From Serratia symbiotica (GTDB lineage Bacteria > Pseudomonadota > Gammaproteobacteria > Enterobacterales > Enterobacteriaceae): a stretch of 64,000 nucleotides of DNA. Position 1 is the first letter of the stretch. Each line of letters begins with the position of its first letter. Location: the NCBI GenBank assembly GCA_900380265.1, contig LR025083.1, positions 2,046,001 through 2,110,000 of the forward strand. The letters are read 5' to 3'. Positions 14,122-24,399 of this stretch are shown here, in pieces. The notes under the pieces were generated by a model. The model did no database searches and was not told where the DNA came from. It saw only the letters and a program-made list of their open reading frames with translations. A program made the translations under genes and the position numbers.

Positions 14122-14951
14122 CGCAAAAACTCCCGATTGGTATGAGAAAAACTGTCTGAAAGACAATTGGCCAACTTACAGTATTGAGCAACAGAAACAT
14201 TCTCTGCCCTTAGAGAAGGATCAATACCAAACTCCAGCAACTGTACTGATGTAAATAGATCGCCTAAACTATTTCGGATGGTTTTCCGGCGTTGATTGAA
14301 CGTTTTTGTAGTGATTCGGGTTAACATGCGAACATCACCCACTGGATTTTGAATTACTCTATGTGGAACTAAACGCACCACAGTGGAGTTAACCTTCGGT
14401 GAAGGAGTAAATGAGGTTGGCGCTACTTGCAGTAGCGGTATAATATTGCAGTAATATTGTGCCATCACACTCAACCGCCCGTAGACTTTGCTGTCTGGCT
14501 TAGCCACCAAACGATCAACCACTTCTTTTTGTAACATAAAGTGCATATCAAGGATTGCATGAGTGTAGATGAAAAGGTGGAACAAAAGCTGTGTCGAGAT
14601 ATTATACGGCAGGTTACCAAATACACGAAGCGGTTGACGTACTTGCTGAGCTATGTTAGCGAAATTCACTACCATGGCATCCTGCTGGTAAATAGTCAGC
14701 TTATCTTGCAGCACTGCATGGTTGGCTAGTCTAGTAACCAGATTGCGATCCAACTCGATCACCATCATGCGATCCACAAAGGATCCAACTACCTCGGTCA
14801 GTGCGCCCAGACCTGGACCGATCTCCATGATCGCCTCACCCGGTTTCGGGTGAATCGCAGAGACAATGCTATCAATGATAAAATGATCGTTTAAAAAATT
14901 TTGTCCAAAGCGTTTACGGGCAAAGTGCCCTCGGTGGACTCTCTTATTCAT
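14118..14951 (-). CDS. rsmA: 16S rRNA A1518/A1519 dimethyltransferase
   Basis: RsmA (KsgA) uses S-adenosylmethionine to dimethylate two adjacent adenines in the 3' end loop of 16S rRNA during late 30S assembly. The 277-aa product has the N-terminal FGQNFLND motif, the SAM-binding motif [11 protein letters not shown] near residue 43, the acidic residue in VIELDRN and the catalytic NLPYNIST motif near residue 113. The helical C-terminal domain follows. Length matches relatives (E. coli 273). The start [15 protein letters not shown] is the conserved one. The 5' end overlaps the dead pdxA frame by 8 nt and the 3' end overlaps the dead apaG start, preserving ancestral operon geometry. Frame intact. 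Confidence 0.97.
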   Translation of the reverse strand: MNKRVHRGHFARKRFGQNFLNDHFIIDSIVSAIHPKPGEAIMEIGPGLGALTEVVGSFVDRMMVIELDRNLVTRLANHAVLQDKLTIYQQDAMVVNFANIAQQVRQPLRVFGNLPYNISTQLLFHLFIYTHAILDMHFMLQKEVVDRLVAKPDSKVYGRLSVMAQYYCNIIPLLQVAPTSFTPSPKVNSTVVRLVPHRVIQNPVGDVRMLTRITTKTFNQRRKTIRNSLGDLFTSVQLLEFGIDPSLRAENVSVAQYCKLANCLSDSFSHTNREFLR

Positions 14952-15909
14952 TAGAATTAATTATCACTTTAGTTATGAGATAAAAGTCTGATTTGGAAAT
15001 ATTAACATCGGCGTTAACCGTACCCTCCAATTTGAGGAACTGGTAGCTTCAGTCGACCGAAGCACAGTTCAAAGACAATGCAACACCGATATTGAGCTCA
15101 AAACAAATATCTAATAGTTGACTATAATCAAACCTTGCTTGAAATAAATCACGAGAACCGTATCAACCTATTTCAGATGCTTTGACTGCAACAGGTTATC
15201 CACTTGAACTTGGCCAGTCAAGTGAATACCTGCCGCAGGCAATGCCTCAAGCGATAGCAAAATAATCTCTATATCTTAGCAGTTTATATGAGCGGCGGCA
15301 CTGGCGACGGTTTTAGGTGAAATAGAGATTTACGTCTGGCAATCTAAATTTATCTTTATATCCAGGTTAAGCATCCAGATAACATTGCATCTCCTATACT
15401 TAGGTAAGAGCCCATCTACTACTAAAGTGGTAGGTGGGCTCTTACTTAAGATAACTACAGTGCTTTAATCTCAATATCATGACCACAAAACCGCAAAGAG
15501 TACGATCGGTAAAGAATGCGATCCAGCCAATATCCGCTACATCTGAATCATAGATTACACTTTTATTCAGCGGATCGCTAAGCTAAGCAACACATTTTCT
15601 GTTCTGCTGACCATCGCTAAACCACGGCAGAACTGCTATAACTTAGGCTCTGTTATAGGCGCTTAGTTTACTTATTTTACCAAATAAGCACTAGCTGCCA
15701 ATAGCAAGTTGAGTCTGTTAACGACCGCTGTCGGGTAGCTTATGTCTGGCACTTAACGCACAGCGGCAAGTGTAGCCTATGGCATCTCTCTAGCAGAGAT
15801 ACTAGTACTAGGACTACCCACAGTTCACATGCCCAATCCTGGAATGAAAACACTATCACAAAACGTAATTCTAAGCCAGCAGACTCGCGGGAGTGATCTC
15901 AATAGGCAT
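14944..15909 (-). pseudogene. pdxA: pdxA (4-hydroxythreonine-4-P dehydrogenase) remnant
   Basis: PdxA oxidises 4-phosphohydroxy-L-threonine in the DXP-dependent pyridoxal phosphate pathway. The remnant starts with ATG at 15909, 2 nt after the surA stop, and ends at a TAA overlapping the rsmA start. Its 966 bp are nearly the ancestral length (E. coli 990). Alignable pieces in order: ITPxxLLA with a 1-nt deletion (ITPGEPAGI), QDWACELWVV (QREWPVELVV), NKSVIYDS..FF..R....VVMIL (HKGVINDA..), AHLPL (THLPL), DIEIILLSLEALPAAG (EEIDTIIPVLNELRAQG), ASVD..QFLKLEGTVNADV (TSVDHGTALELAGRGKADV) and [10 protein letters not shown] at the end. Stops and shifts are scattered throughout. A 24-bp hairpin (15399-15450) lies where the codons after THLPL should be. 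Confidence 0.93.
15399..15450. repeat. 24-bp stem hairpin inside the pdxA pseudogene
   Basis: The arms are 15399-15422 and 15427-15450 with a 4-nt loop taaa. All 24 positions pair on the plus strand, three as G-T wobbles. Read on the minus strand, the first half holds the ancestral AHLPL codons (PdxA THLPL). The second half replaces the following RDIADAITP codons with an inverted copy of the first. The distance to the next alignable codons differs from E. coli by only 2 nt, so the arm replaced sequence rather than being inserted. It is the longest stem I found in the window. Confidence 0.95.
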
Positions 15910-15911
15910 AT

Positions 15912-17210
15912 TTACTGGGTATCAGCACTGAGGATCTTAACATAGGCTTCGGCGCGCAGTTCTTGCAGCCAATCCTGCAATTCTTCAGAAAATTTACGGT
16001 TGAACAGCATATTATATACGCGATCCTTCTGAAGGACGTCAGTTTTATCTACCTGACGCGTATTTAACAATTGGATTAGGTGCCAGCCAAATGCGGAGTG
16101 TACTGGTGCGCTAATTTCGCCTTTGTTCAGTTTCAGCAATGCATTGCGAAACGCAGGATCGTAGATACCTGGAGGCGCCCATCCTAAATCGCCACCCTGA
16201 TAAGCAGAAGCGGGATCTTGAGAAAATTTCTTGGCTACATCGGCAAATTTACTACGACCGCTTTTGATATCTTGCTCTATGCTTGCCAAGTTAGTCCGCA
16301 CTTGGTCATCTATCATGACTACTGAAGGTTTTAGTAGGATATGGCGAACGTGCACTTCTTTCACAAATACAGACTGGCTAGTAGCACCACGTATATCATT
16401 CACTTTTAGAATATGAAACCCAACGCCGGACTGGATAGGACCGACGATAGTGCCTTTCTTCGCATTAACTAGGTAGTCCACGAACAAAGTTGGAATCTCT
16501 TGCAGCTTAGTGAAACCCATTTTACCCATTGTTAGCGCTTGAACAGTGGCGGAATAAGTGAATGCTAGTTTTTCAAAATTAGCCCCGTGATGTAATTTAC
16601 TAATTACTTTTCTAGCCACTTGTGCTACGCGTTCAACCTGACGCTGGGATGGATTTTCCGGCAAAGGTAGCAATATGTGGCTAATGCTTATTTCAGTATC
16701 CCGAATATTTTGAGCAGCTAATTGCTTTTCTAATGTTGCCACTTCTTGCGGCAAGATAGTTACGCGACGGTCTAGTGCATTGTGCCTCACTTCGGCAATC
16801 AACATCTCTTTATGGATTTGAAATCGGTAAGTATTGTAATTCAGACCCTCACTCGACAACCGGTTACGCAATTGATGGAGACTTATCTTATTTTGCACCG
16901 CAATATCAGAAATAGCGTTGTCTAGATCGGTCTCGGATATGGTAATACCTATTTTTTGAGCCAACTGTAGCTGAATATTTTCCATAATTAAACGTTCAAT
17001 GAGCTGATGATGTAGTACATGATCGTCTGGTAGTAATTGACCATCCTGCTGTGCATGGAGTTTTACTGATCGCATCAAGCCGTTGATATCGCTTTCTAAC
17101 ACAATACCGTTATTCACGATGGCAGCAATTTTATCTACTTCTTTTGTTGCTGAGCAGGCGGCAGTAGCAAAAAGCACCCATCCGATAATCAGCATTCTCG
17201 AATTTGCCAT
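15912..17210 (-). CDS. surA: Periplasmic chaperone/prolyl isomerase for outer-membrane proteins
   Basis: SurA carries unfolded beta-barrel proteins, LptD among them, across the periplasm to the BAM complex. The 432-aa product (E. coli 428) begins with a short signal peptide (hydrophobic LIIGWVLFATAACSA), followed by the N-terminal chaperone domain (VDKIAAIVNNGIVLESDI) to about residue 170. Two parvulin domains follow: the first with ISHILLPLP...GFTKLQEIP and the second with VRHILLKP...GGDLGWAPPG, and a C-terminal helix closes the protein. Cleavage after a cysteine-containing ACSA is unusual for SurA but compatible with signal peptidase I. It lies 63 bp downstream of lptD in the same direction, so chaperone and client are probably cotranscribed. 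Frame intact. Confidence 0.97.
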   Translation of the reverse strand: MANSRMLIIGWVLFATAACSATKEVDKIAAIVNNGIVLESDINGLMRSVKLHAQQDGQLLPDDHVLHHQLIERLIMENIQLQLAQKIGITISETDLDNAISDIAVQNKISLHQLRNRLSSEGLNYNTYRFQIHKEMLIAEVRHNALDRRVTILPQEVATLEKQLAAQNIRDTEISISHILLPLPENPSQRQVERVAQVARKVISKLHHGANFEKLAFTYSATVQALTMGKMGFTKLQEIPTLFVDYLVNAKKGTIVGPIQSGVGFHILKVNDIRGATSQSVFVKEVHVRHILLKPSVVMIDDQVRTNLASIEQDIKSGRSKFADVAKKFSQDPASAYQGGDLGWAPPGIYDPAFRNALLKLNKGEISAPVHSAFGWHLIQLLNTRQVDKTDVLQKDRVYNMLFNRKFSEELQDWLQELRAEAYVKILSADTQ

Positions 17211-17273
17211 ACATTTTCCATTATCTAATCCGCCAACGCGGGTGAAAATTCTTGTTGTACTCTACCAGGCAAT

Positions 17274-19643
17274 CTAAAACGAACTGTGGCCACGTAATAT
17301 ACCGGAACGCAGCATTTCCGCAGAACTGAGACTTTTGTCGCTACTTAAACCGCGCAGCTCGAAATTGAAGGAAACTTTGTTGTCGTAAATACTAGTATTG
17401 TTTCTTTTATTCCAGTCAGTTACTTTACATTCATAACCAAGGGTTACCGCCCAACAGCAGGTGCTATACTTCAGGCCAAGCAACTGATTAGCCGATTGTC
17501 TGGCGCGGGCATCATAGTAATACCCGCAAACTACGGCCAGTCGGTCAGAAATTAACCAGCTTCCTGTCACACCTGCCTGAGCAATACCGTGCTGGCAAAG
17601 ATGTGTTTGGCCAGTATTCAAGGCTGTATGGATATATTCCGGTGTTACGTAACGGTAATGTACTTGCACTATACGCTCTGCCTCCTGGTGGTATCCAAGC
17701 ACAGCGTTACTTAATGAGATGCACTTTAAGCTGGTATCATACTGCAAGCCGCCGCGCAGGCTCCAACGATCGTCGATCTTCCAATAAGCATCACCGACCC
17801 ATAGCAAACTACCGGTACGATCGTTGCTATCATATCGTGATTCAGGGTCACCAGCGCCTGAACGGTTGAAGTGGTAGATTTGACCAACAGAAACATTAAA
17901 CCGTTCAACCAGCGCGTTATCATAAATTCGTGTAGATACACCACTAGAGACGCGGTTATTCGCAGCGATGCGATCCAGACCGGTGTATGTCCGGTCGCGA
18001 AAAAGACCGGAATAATTCGTTTGCAATAGGGTTGTATCATAGATATATATATTACTTTGATCGTGGTATGGCACGTAGAGGTATTGAATGCGCGGTTCTA
18101 AAGTCTGGGTAGAGCCTTTCCACAAAATCATAGGACGTTCGAACACTAGCTTGCCATCAGCCTTGAACTGTGGAAGGAGGCGATTGATGGAATTATCAAG
18201 ATTCGGTGCTATAGCTGTATAATGACTAGTACTGTTTCGGTTAATATAATTGGAAGCAAAGCAGTTAGGAATTTTCTGCTCGTAATGAGATCCCCACAGC
18301 TTTGCCTCGGTGTTCAAACTGACCCAGCTCTTGGTGACTGGTAGATTCAACGTAGGCTCTAGATGCCAACGTATGGCATCTGGGCTATGCGGATCGATAC
18401 TATTAAACTTGGCTATCTGACCATATAGGTGAAAGCCAAAAGGACCAAGATTATTGATGTAGTAGTTCACATCCAGTTGCGGCATTACTTTGTAAGAATT
18501 GTAGGTAGAACAGTCAGTTCTATCTAAGATCTGAAACTTCTTGGAGCTTACAATAGCATTCCAGTGTTGATTGGCATAACCCAAGCTAAACTTCTGCGTG
18601 GCGTACCCATCACTGCTGGATCCATACTTCGAATCCAGATCGGTAAAGTATTTGGCATCGCTGACCTTAGTAAAATTGATATTAAACCGCCACACCTGAT
18701 CAAATACTCCTGCGTGTTTCCAGTGCAACAACGCACGATTACTATTGTCAGTATTGTATTTGTTATGTTCCTTATCGTTTGGTAACCAATCTAGTGTCAC
18801 TAGTCCAGAGCCAGGCGCTACCAAATATCGAAATTCGGTTTGCCATTGCAAACCACGTTGTGGCATATAATGCGGGGTGAAGGTTACGTCATAGTTTGGT
18901 GCGATATTCCAATAATACGGCAATATGAACTCAAGTCCATTGTTAGTCCCATATTTGGCATTCGGGATCAAAAAACCAGAACGTCGCTTATCGCCAATTG
19001 GTAATTGCATATAAGGGCTATAGAAAACCGGAAATCCACGAATACGCAAACGCGCATTCCAAACTTCTGCCACCTGCTCTGTGCGGTCAAAAACCACTTT
19101 TGAACCACTTACGCTCCAGCTATCATCTCCTGGCAAGCACGAGGTAAAAGTACCGCTTTCCATCATAGTGTAACGGTTAGCACCACGTATCTTTATTTTA
19201 TTAGCAGCGCCGCGCCCCTGATGGTCCAGCATCTCGTACTCACCCTTATAAACATCAGTATCTTTGGTGTTCAGGTTTGACCAAGCATTGTCGCCTGATA
19301 ATGTGATCTGAGGATCGCTGTATTTTACATCACCAGCAGCGCTTACGGTGCGCACCGAACCCGACTGACCTGGATTCTGTATTTGCCTTAGCTCCACCTT
19401 TTTAGCAGTGAGTGTTCTGTTTCCTTTCGTAATCTTGACGTTACCAATAAACAGCTCAGTCGTCGGATAATCGGCGTGTAACTCATCGGAATTAATGGTG
19501 ATCAACTGGTTCTCATCATAACCTGTGGGCAAAGGTTTGTCATAAACATGAACACCGAGAACGCACTGATCAGCCAGGGTGTACTCAGTACACAGGACCG
19601 TCAAAAATATAGTGGCTAGGAGTATTAGGGAACTTTTTTTCAT
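17274..19643 (-). CDS. lptD: LPS-assembly outer-membrane protein
   Basis: LptD with the lipoprotein LptE inserts lipopolysaccharide into the outer leaflet of the outer membrane. The product is 789 aa (E. coli 784). A signal peptide ([18 protein letters not shown]..) precedes the periplasmic OstA/LptA-like domain (about residues 40-200), followed by the large beta-barrel with conserved [15 protein letters not shown] and [11 protein letters not shown]. The four family cysteines are recognisable: QCVLGV, FTSCLPG and the late YSTCCWA pair, so the interdomain disulfide switch should be possible. At least six additional cysteines are present (for example [19 protein letters not shown]), more than in E. 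coli. It is first in the minus-strand cluster and divergent from djlA across 225 bp. Frame intact. Confidence 0.97.
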   Translation of the reverse strand: MKKSSLILLATIFLTVLCTEYTLADQCVLGVHVYDKPLPTGYDENQLITINSDELHADYPTTELFIGNVKITKGNRTLTAKKVELRQIQNPGQSGSVRTVSAAGDVKYSDPQITLSGDNAWSNLNTKDTDVYKGEYEMLDHQGRGAANKIKIRGANRYTMMESGTFTSCLPGDDSWSVSGSKVVFDRTEQVAEVWNARLRIRGFPVFYSPYMQLPIGDKRRSGFLIPNAKYGTNNGLEFILPYYWNIAPNYDVTFTPHYMPQRGLQWQTEFRYLVAPGSGLVTLDWLPNDKEHNKYNTDNSNRALLHWKHAGVFDQVWRFNINFTKVSDAKYFTDLDSKYGSSSDGYATQKFSLGYANQHWNAIVSSKKFQILDRTDCSTYNSYKVMPQLDVNYYINNLGPFGFHLYGQIAKFNSIDPHSPDAIRWHLEPTLNLPVTKSWVSLNTEAKLWGSHYEQKIPNCFASNYINRNSTSHYTAIAPNLDNSINRLLPQFKADGKLVFERPMILWKGSTQTLEPRIQYLYVPYHDQSNIYIYDTTLLQTNYSGLFRDRTYTGLDRIAANNRVSSGVSTRIYDNALVERFNVSVGQIYHFNRSGAGDPESRYDSNDRTGSLLWVGDAYWKIDDRWSLRGGLQYDTSLKCISLSNAVLGYHQEAERIVQVHYRYVTPEYIHTALNTGQTHLCQHGIAQAGVTGSWLISDRLAVVCGYYYDARARQSANQLLGLKYSTCCWAVTLGYECKVTDWNKRNNTSIYDNKVSFNFELRGLSSDKSLSSAEMLRSGILRGHSSF

Positions 19644-19868
19644 ACGTTATTGTGATATTCCGTCATCAGAGACTTTGTATCTGACAAAGAGGTAGAGACT
19701 ATATTACTCATCTGCGTTGAGCTAGAGTTAAATCCTACTGTTTGCTTGTGTCATCGTAGGCGCAAAGATAAATCAAAGGTATGATAATCAAAATTTTAGT
19801 AAAAATCGCTAACCTAAGGTTACATGCCAGGTGTTGTGCAGCTTTCAAAATAATAATTTGAGGAGTAT
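19644..19868. promoter_or_regulatory. lptD/djlA divergent control region
   Basis: This 225-bp spacer must hold the promoters for lptD (minus) and djlA (plus). I see no convincing -35/-10 pair to name. The djlA ribosome-binding site GAGGAG (19860-19865) sits 3 nt before its ATG, a tight spacing. Confidence 0.45.
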
Positions 19869-20675
19869 ATGCAGTATTGGGGAAAACTTCTTGGAGTCAT
19901 CGGTGCTATTTGGCTTGACGCGGGATTCTGGGCTGTAGTTTTTGGATTAATCATCGGTCATATGCTGGATAACGTAAACAGCCATAAGAAAAACCGAGGT
20001 TTTTTCACCGATCACCAAACGCGACAAGCGCTATTCTTTCGCACCACTTTTCAAGTAATGGGGCATCTAAGCAAATCAAAAGGACGTGTGACCGAAGTAG
20101 ACATTCAGATCGCTATCTTGTTTATGGATCGTCTGCAATTGCATGGCGAGGCACGCATTGCTGCACAGCAAGCATTCCGTGAAGGGAAACAGAGCCAGTT
20201 TCCTTTGCGAGAAACACTGCAACAGTTACGTAGCATCTGTTTTGCCCGCTTCGACCTAATCCGGATTTTTCTGGAAATTCAGATACAGGCCGCATTTTCC
20301 GACGGTACACTGCACCCAAATGAGCGCCAGGTACTCTATGTCATTGCGGAAGAACTAGGTATTTCACATGCACAGTTCGATCAGTTTCTCAGTATGATTG
20401 AGAGCGGGCGCCGATTCGATAGCAGCGATAGAGGCGGCTACGAACAGGAAAGAGGCGAGGCAACAATAGAAGATGCGTATAAAGTCCTTGGTGTAACCAG
20501 CCAGGCCGATACAACCACCATCAAGCGCGCCTATCGCAAATTAATGAGCGAGCATCATCCAGATAAATTAGTAGCTAAAGGGTTGCCCCCGCAAATGATG
20601 GAAATGGCTAAGCAAAAAGCACAGGAAATCCAAGCGGCATATGACCTTATAAAAAATACAAGAAATTTCAAGTAA
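19869..20675 (+). CDS. djlA: Membrane-anchored DnaJ-like co-chaperone
   Basis: DjlA is an inner-membrane J-domain protein that stimulates DnaK and, in E. coli, is linked to capsule regulation through the Rcs system. The product is 268 aa (E. coli 271). One N-terminal membrane segment is visible with the glycine motif LIIGHMLD (about residues 8-35). A TerB-like helical domain follows (about 50-180; [38 protein letters not shown]). The C-terminal J domain has HPD in [19 protein letters not shown] near residue 236. The central linker is slightly shorter than in E. coli. It is surprising to see it kept while so much else has decayed. Downstream genes rluA and rapA on the opposite strand are dead. 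Frame intact. Confidence 0.97.
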   Translation: MQYWGKLLGVIGAIWLDAGFWAVVFGLIIGHMLDNVNSHKKNRGFFTDHQTRQALFFRTTFQVMGHLSKSKGRVTEVDIQIAILFMDRLQLHGEARIAAQQAFREGKQSQFPLRETLQQLRSICFARFDLIRIFLEIQIQAAFSDGTLHPNERQVLYVIAEELGISHAQFDQFLSMIESGRRFDSSDRGGYEQERGEATIEDAYKVLGVTSQADTTTIKRAYRKLMSEHHPDKLVAKGLPPQMMEMAKQKAQEIQAAYDLIKNTRNFK

Positions 20676-20689
20676 CCATCCCTGCTTTA

Positions 20690-21245
20690 CGTACAAGATA
20701 AACTAACATTGAGATCAAAAGTCTCATTTATGAAAAATGCATTAAGGTATGCAACATTGGCTGATTTAGCTAAATATCTACGCATCCAATCTGCCTTCAC
20801 TCCCCCTGAAGTGAATTTAGAACCAGTACCGCAGATTAGATCCCCAGAGACAACATATACACCTTTAGCTGATAATATCGACTAACGATCAGGATCAGCT
20901 GCATCAGTCTACACCTATCAAGAGCCCGGATAAAGTGATATTCTTTTGCGACGATCGGGCGGTATTCAAAACACCTTTGCAGGTCGGTTCAGCCAGTCAC
21001 CCATAAGAGGCAGCGCACATCCTTTATTTTACATCAGATCGCCACAAACACGGGCGATCTAATATTTCCTTAGCCCACATTCAGGCATAGGATTAAACTT
21101 CCGCACAACTAATTTGTGCAACGCAACTAAATCACCTGAGTCCTAGGCATGTCTGACTGATACATTTCCTACCGGAAAATCACCCTGCATACGCGGTTAT
21201 AGCTCTCTTCCTAGAAACTAGGAAAACAGTAAGGTTTTCCCACTT
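20690..21245 (-). pseudogene. rluA: rluA (23S rRNA/tRNA pseudouridine synthase) remnant
   Basis: RluA makes pseudouridine at 23S rRNA 746 and tRNA position 32. The minus strand gives, in one frame and in order, a degraded active-site region (A..SGDLVALHK for MATSGVIVVALTK), then IARVCG (VARVWG), GCALPLMGDWLNRPAKVF (GLVDLPLICDWPNRPKQKV). The catalytic HRLD motif is destroyed (RHA followed by a stop), and two further TAA/TAG codons interrupt the frame. The N-terminal 30 or so codons appear deleted against the rapA end. It occupies its enterobacterial place between rapA and djlA. Strong call for identity and for loss of function; ends approximate. Confidence 0.9.
21208..21240. repeat. Two overlapping, mutually exclusive hairpins
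   Basis: ttcctag (21208-21214) pairs with ctaggaa (21218-21224). ggaaaac (21221-21227) pairs with gttttcc (21234-21240). Both stems are perfect 7-mers and share four bases, so only one can form at a time. They lie at the junction of the rluA and rapA pseudogenes, so an attenuator role is unlikely. Confidence 0.75.
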
Positions 21246-22320
21246 GATATCTTCACCTCGAGAATGTATGTCTCCTAATATGGGTCAACTTTTCCTCCTC
21301 CTGAGCGTTATAGAGTTTTATATTGACTTCACTTGCACAGAGCTAGGCGAGCCCTAGTGTATCGCACTAGATATTAATGTATGACCGCCAATATCCAAAT
21401 GCCAGCTGGCCGCTAACTAGCTTCATTTATGTTAGCTAGTAACTGATGATGTTACAGGCCAACAACTCAAATTCGTCCTCATGAATATTTGAGTTGACCG
21501 GATACAGCGTTGTCAATCATGCAAACTGATACTTAATTTATTTTCCGCATCCTATTCTCTTCTTAAATCAAGATGCGAGTTAGTGCTTACACTCACCCTT
21601 ACTCCTCCTGGAATACCGCACAAATGTCCTGTTTAATCGTATTAACACATTTGCATGCAATATGATGAGTGACTATAACTGGTTAGCGACAGATACCATC
21701 GCATTCGAATTGTTTCACAACATTCTAGCGTTAATATGCACCATAATTCAGATTAGCGTAAACGGTAGGAAACGAGCCCAGTGTAAGTGTTTTGTTGCTT
21801 TGTCTCCAGAGGATCGGCCACTACACGGCAGAAAAGACTGCCTAAAGTGACTTATTTTAAATAGGCACTGCGCAACCACTTATATCACCGACCAAGTTAA
21901 AATCAAAGCACTTGCAAATAATATTTTACTCTCAACTAATAACTCGTGCGTTTTTAGGAAATCATACCGGATTGCAGTTAAATCTGAGTGTAAAGCTATC
22001 CTGTACTCACAGCAATCCAGCACAGGTTAAGTGAAAACCGCACTAAGCTGATATAACTACACTGTTCCAATAATCAGGTTCATTAGTATCTGAGCGGTAT
22101 CACCAAAGACAGAGTAGATTACTAATCTCCAAGCGCGGGCTTGTCTAAGAAACCTGTTCACTTGGTTGTGTCCAAAATGTGTCAATAGATTCATCCAATA
22201 CATTTGCTTAGTGGGTGTAACCTGACCCCACGTAACCATTGATATTTAGCTATAATCAATGATGCATCTCTTTTGCAATTGTATTAAAAGAGGTCCAAAC
22301 AGCCCTTGGCAACGCCGCCA

Positions 22321-22347
22321 TGGAACATACCTACGGAGTATGTTCCA
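22321..22347. repeat. Inverted repeat, 10-bp perfect stem
   Basis: The left arm is tggaacatac (22321-22330), the loop 7 nt, and the right arm gtatgttcca (22338-22347). It is inside the rapA pseudogene. Confidence 0.85.
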
Positions 22348-22524
22348 GATACGACTCCATAATTTGGAGGTCATGTATTTGAACTGTGCGATTAATGCAG
22401 TTGATACGATCTCGCTAAAAATAGCCAATTTAAATAGCATATGCAATATCACCAGCTAGCTAGCGAGCTGGAAGTGACGGACTGCGAAAACGACTTCAGA
22501 ACACAGCGCGCCCGAGCACCTACT

Positions 22525-22545
22525 ACTACTATATGCAATAGTAGT
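22525..22545. repeat. Inverted repeat, 8-bp perfect stem
   Basis: The left arm is actactat (22525-22532), the loop atgca, and the right arm atagtagt (22538-22545). It is inside the rapA pseudogene, and a short direct repeat acgctagtg occurs twice just downstream (22584-22620). Confidence 0.75.
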
Positions 22546-22894
22546 CAAGATAGTGACGGTCAATATTCTATAGCCATGCGTGGATACGCTAGTGTGCGTA
22601 TTGCTTACGCTAGTGCACTAATTTCTCAAATTACAGTTTAATCTCAGGCTTAGTAGAAATAACCAGTACTTTCCTGATGATGGGGGATCAGGTAAGTCAG
22701 CAGTTATTTTACATGTGAATCGACTTTCACCACGAGGCGCTCTCGTTTTAGACATAGGATAACTTTCTCCAGGTATAGCATTGCATCCGAAAGGTCTGCG
22801 ATTAATTCCTTTGTCCCCATGATACCGGACACCTGAATCACCCTCTCAGCCTCTTAGGAAAAGGCTAGTTAATTAGCTGGCTATAGAGATGAGA

Positions 22895-22919
22895 AAACCC
22901 TTTAGAGCATGAAGGGTTT
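22895..22919. repeat. Inverted repeat, 8-bp perfect stem
   Basis: The left arm is aaaccctt (22895-22902), the loop 9 nt, and the right arm aagggttt (22912-22919). It is inside the rapA pseudogene. Confidence 0.75.
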
Positions 22920-24399
22920 CTCTGAACGACCTAGCTTGTTCCGTTAGCATTCATCAGGACAGTTACCAGCACCTACCGCACGTGTGCGACGATTCGCCAT
23001 CACAGACTATGGCTCTTTCACCCGTTTTGCATGCCTGTTCTCCGATCACTACGCCTAGCAAAGCTGGTTTGTCATCGACCGGGCCTCACCATTGAGTAGT
23101 AAGCTGTAGGCATCAACTACGGGTTTATAGTTTGCTATTAGACTATTCACGTGTAGTTTTTATAGAAAGCCTGCATGAAGCAGGAATAGGCGTGCACAAT
23201 TTATCTCCTACCAAGTAGTTCGATTTGGCGCTTAAGAGCACCATAACAGAAATATTTTACCGAAACATTTGATCAGTTGGTATGACTTTTAGCTACTTGC
23301 TGCACTCTACCTAAGTTATAAGAGTCACTAACTACACTAGCACCTCGCTAAGCGCCGATCAACTCTTCCAGAAACTACTGATTGCACCGCACAACACCCA
23401 GCACGCAATCAGCAATTTCTTAGTTTAGAATACATTTCTGCTATTTCAACTTGGCCTTATCGTGGCAGCTATCATCCAACAGCAAGCAATCCAGATTGAA
23501 GCAGTACTTAATAAAGACGAACCAATCTCCTGTAGGTTTTCCAGCACCGCGATCAGGACCTACGCAGTACATACCACCATAATGACTGGTTAATATCAAT
23601 ACCGTCTTGAATCATCTTACACCTAACCACTGCAGTAGTTGGTCGTCCTCATACGCAATGGCGATACCTGATTTAATAGACGATATGCAGCGATATGCAA
23701 TTAGTGAGGGATTAAGCGAGTTCGCGTGTCGCGCAAGCCAGATAATAGCAAGCGATAGTATAGGTGCGGATTGTGTGGACTCAGAATACCAGCGTGAAGC
23801 AACCCGTATGCCCAATCTACCAATAGATATGCGATCATCTGGATTTATGAAGATTAGTTCACTATCTATGAACACATTAAACACAACACAGACCTAGTTT
23901 CTTACGCTCTATGGGCTACTCAACTAAGTGAACCGGCCGTAATCCATTTTTACCTCTTGCAATCTGTACTGCTACCCTTCATGGCTAAAATTAGCATTGC
24001 CTGGGTTCAAAGTAATATGGATGATCGGTGAAGTATTGTGTGAGTAGAGCCGCTTTTGACCGGTTTCAGGAAAGAGTGACCATAAGCGTATCTAGTACCA
24101 TGATACCTCCCACTCCTAATTCGCTTTCCGTATCGCGGTTCTAAGGTTAACTATGATTATAAGCATATATTATCGCCTTGATGCTTTCAGTCAGCCTTAT
24201 AACTAAACCATACTAGGCTCTAATTAATTCAGTCTATTGGACGTGGTGTTTGGTCATGAATCGAGGCTGTGTACAAACCACGGCAAGCACTCCAAAATGA
24301 GTAAAGTAAGCAATCTCGCTACAATCAGAGATGATTGAGAAAATAAAAACGCTATAGTACTAGAATACAGTCCGTTCTTCCCTTGTAAGTCTTAATTAT

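Larger units (their letters stand above)
21253..24160 (-). pseudogene. rapA: rapA (RNA polymerase recycling ATPase) remnant
   Basis: RapA (HepA) is a Swi2/Snf2 ATPase that recycles RNA polymerase. Minus-strand pieces align in order. DTESELGVGG..VLDTLMVTL and YFEPRQ near 24140-24010 match DTESELGLGTVV..DARTVTLLF and FNPGD. NVFIDSELIFINPDDRISIG (23880-23815) matches [27 protein letters not shown]..NC piece near 22300 matches GLDAFEHTC. RLA.LCASEVNIK near 21350 matches RLEALRAVNPNIR close to the C-terminus. The span of about 2.9 kb equals the ancestral length (968 aa in E. coli). Many stops and shifts; the helicase motifs are not recognisable. Several hairpins punctuate it. Position between polB and rluA is the enterobacterial one. 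Confidence 0.9.

Noticed and set aside
17603-18785. Several open frames within lptD in other frames
   Set aside because: They overlap the intact lptD reading frame and have no support.
23607-23897. Plus-strand frame opposite a minus-strand frame
   Set aside because: The minus strand aligns with RapA here, so the plus frame is a shadow of the rapA remnant.
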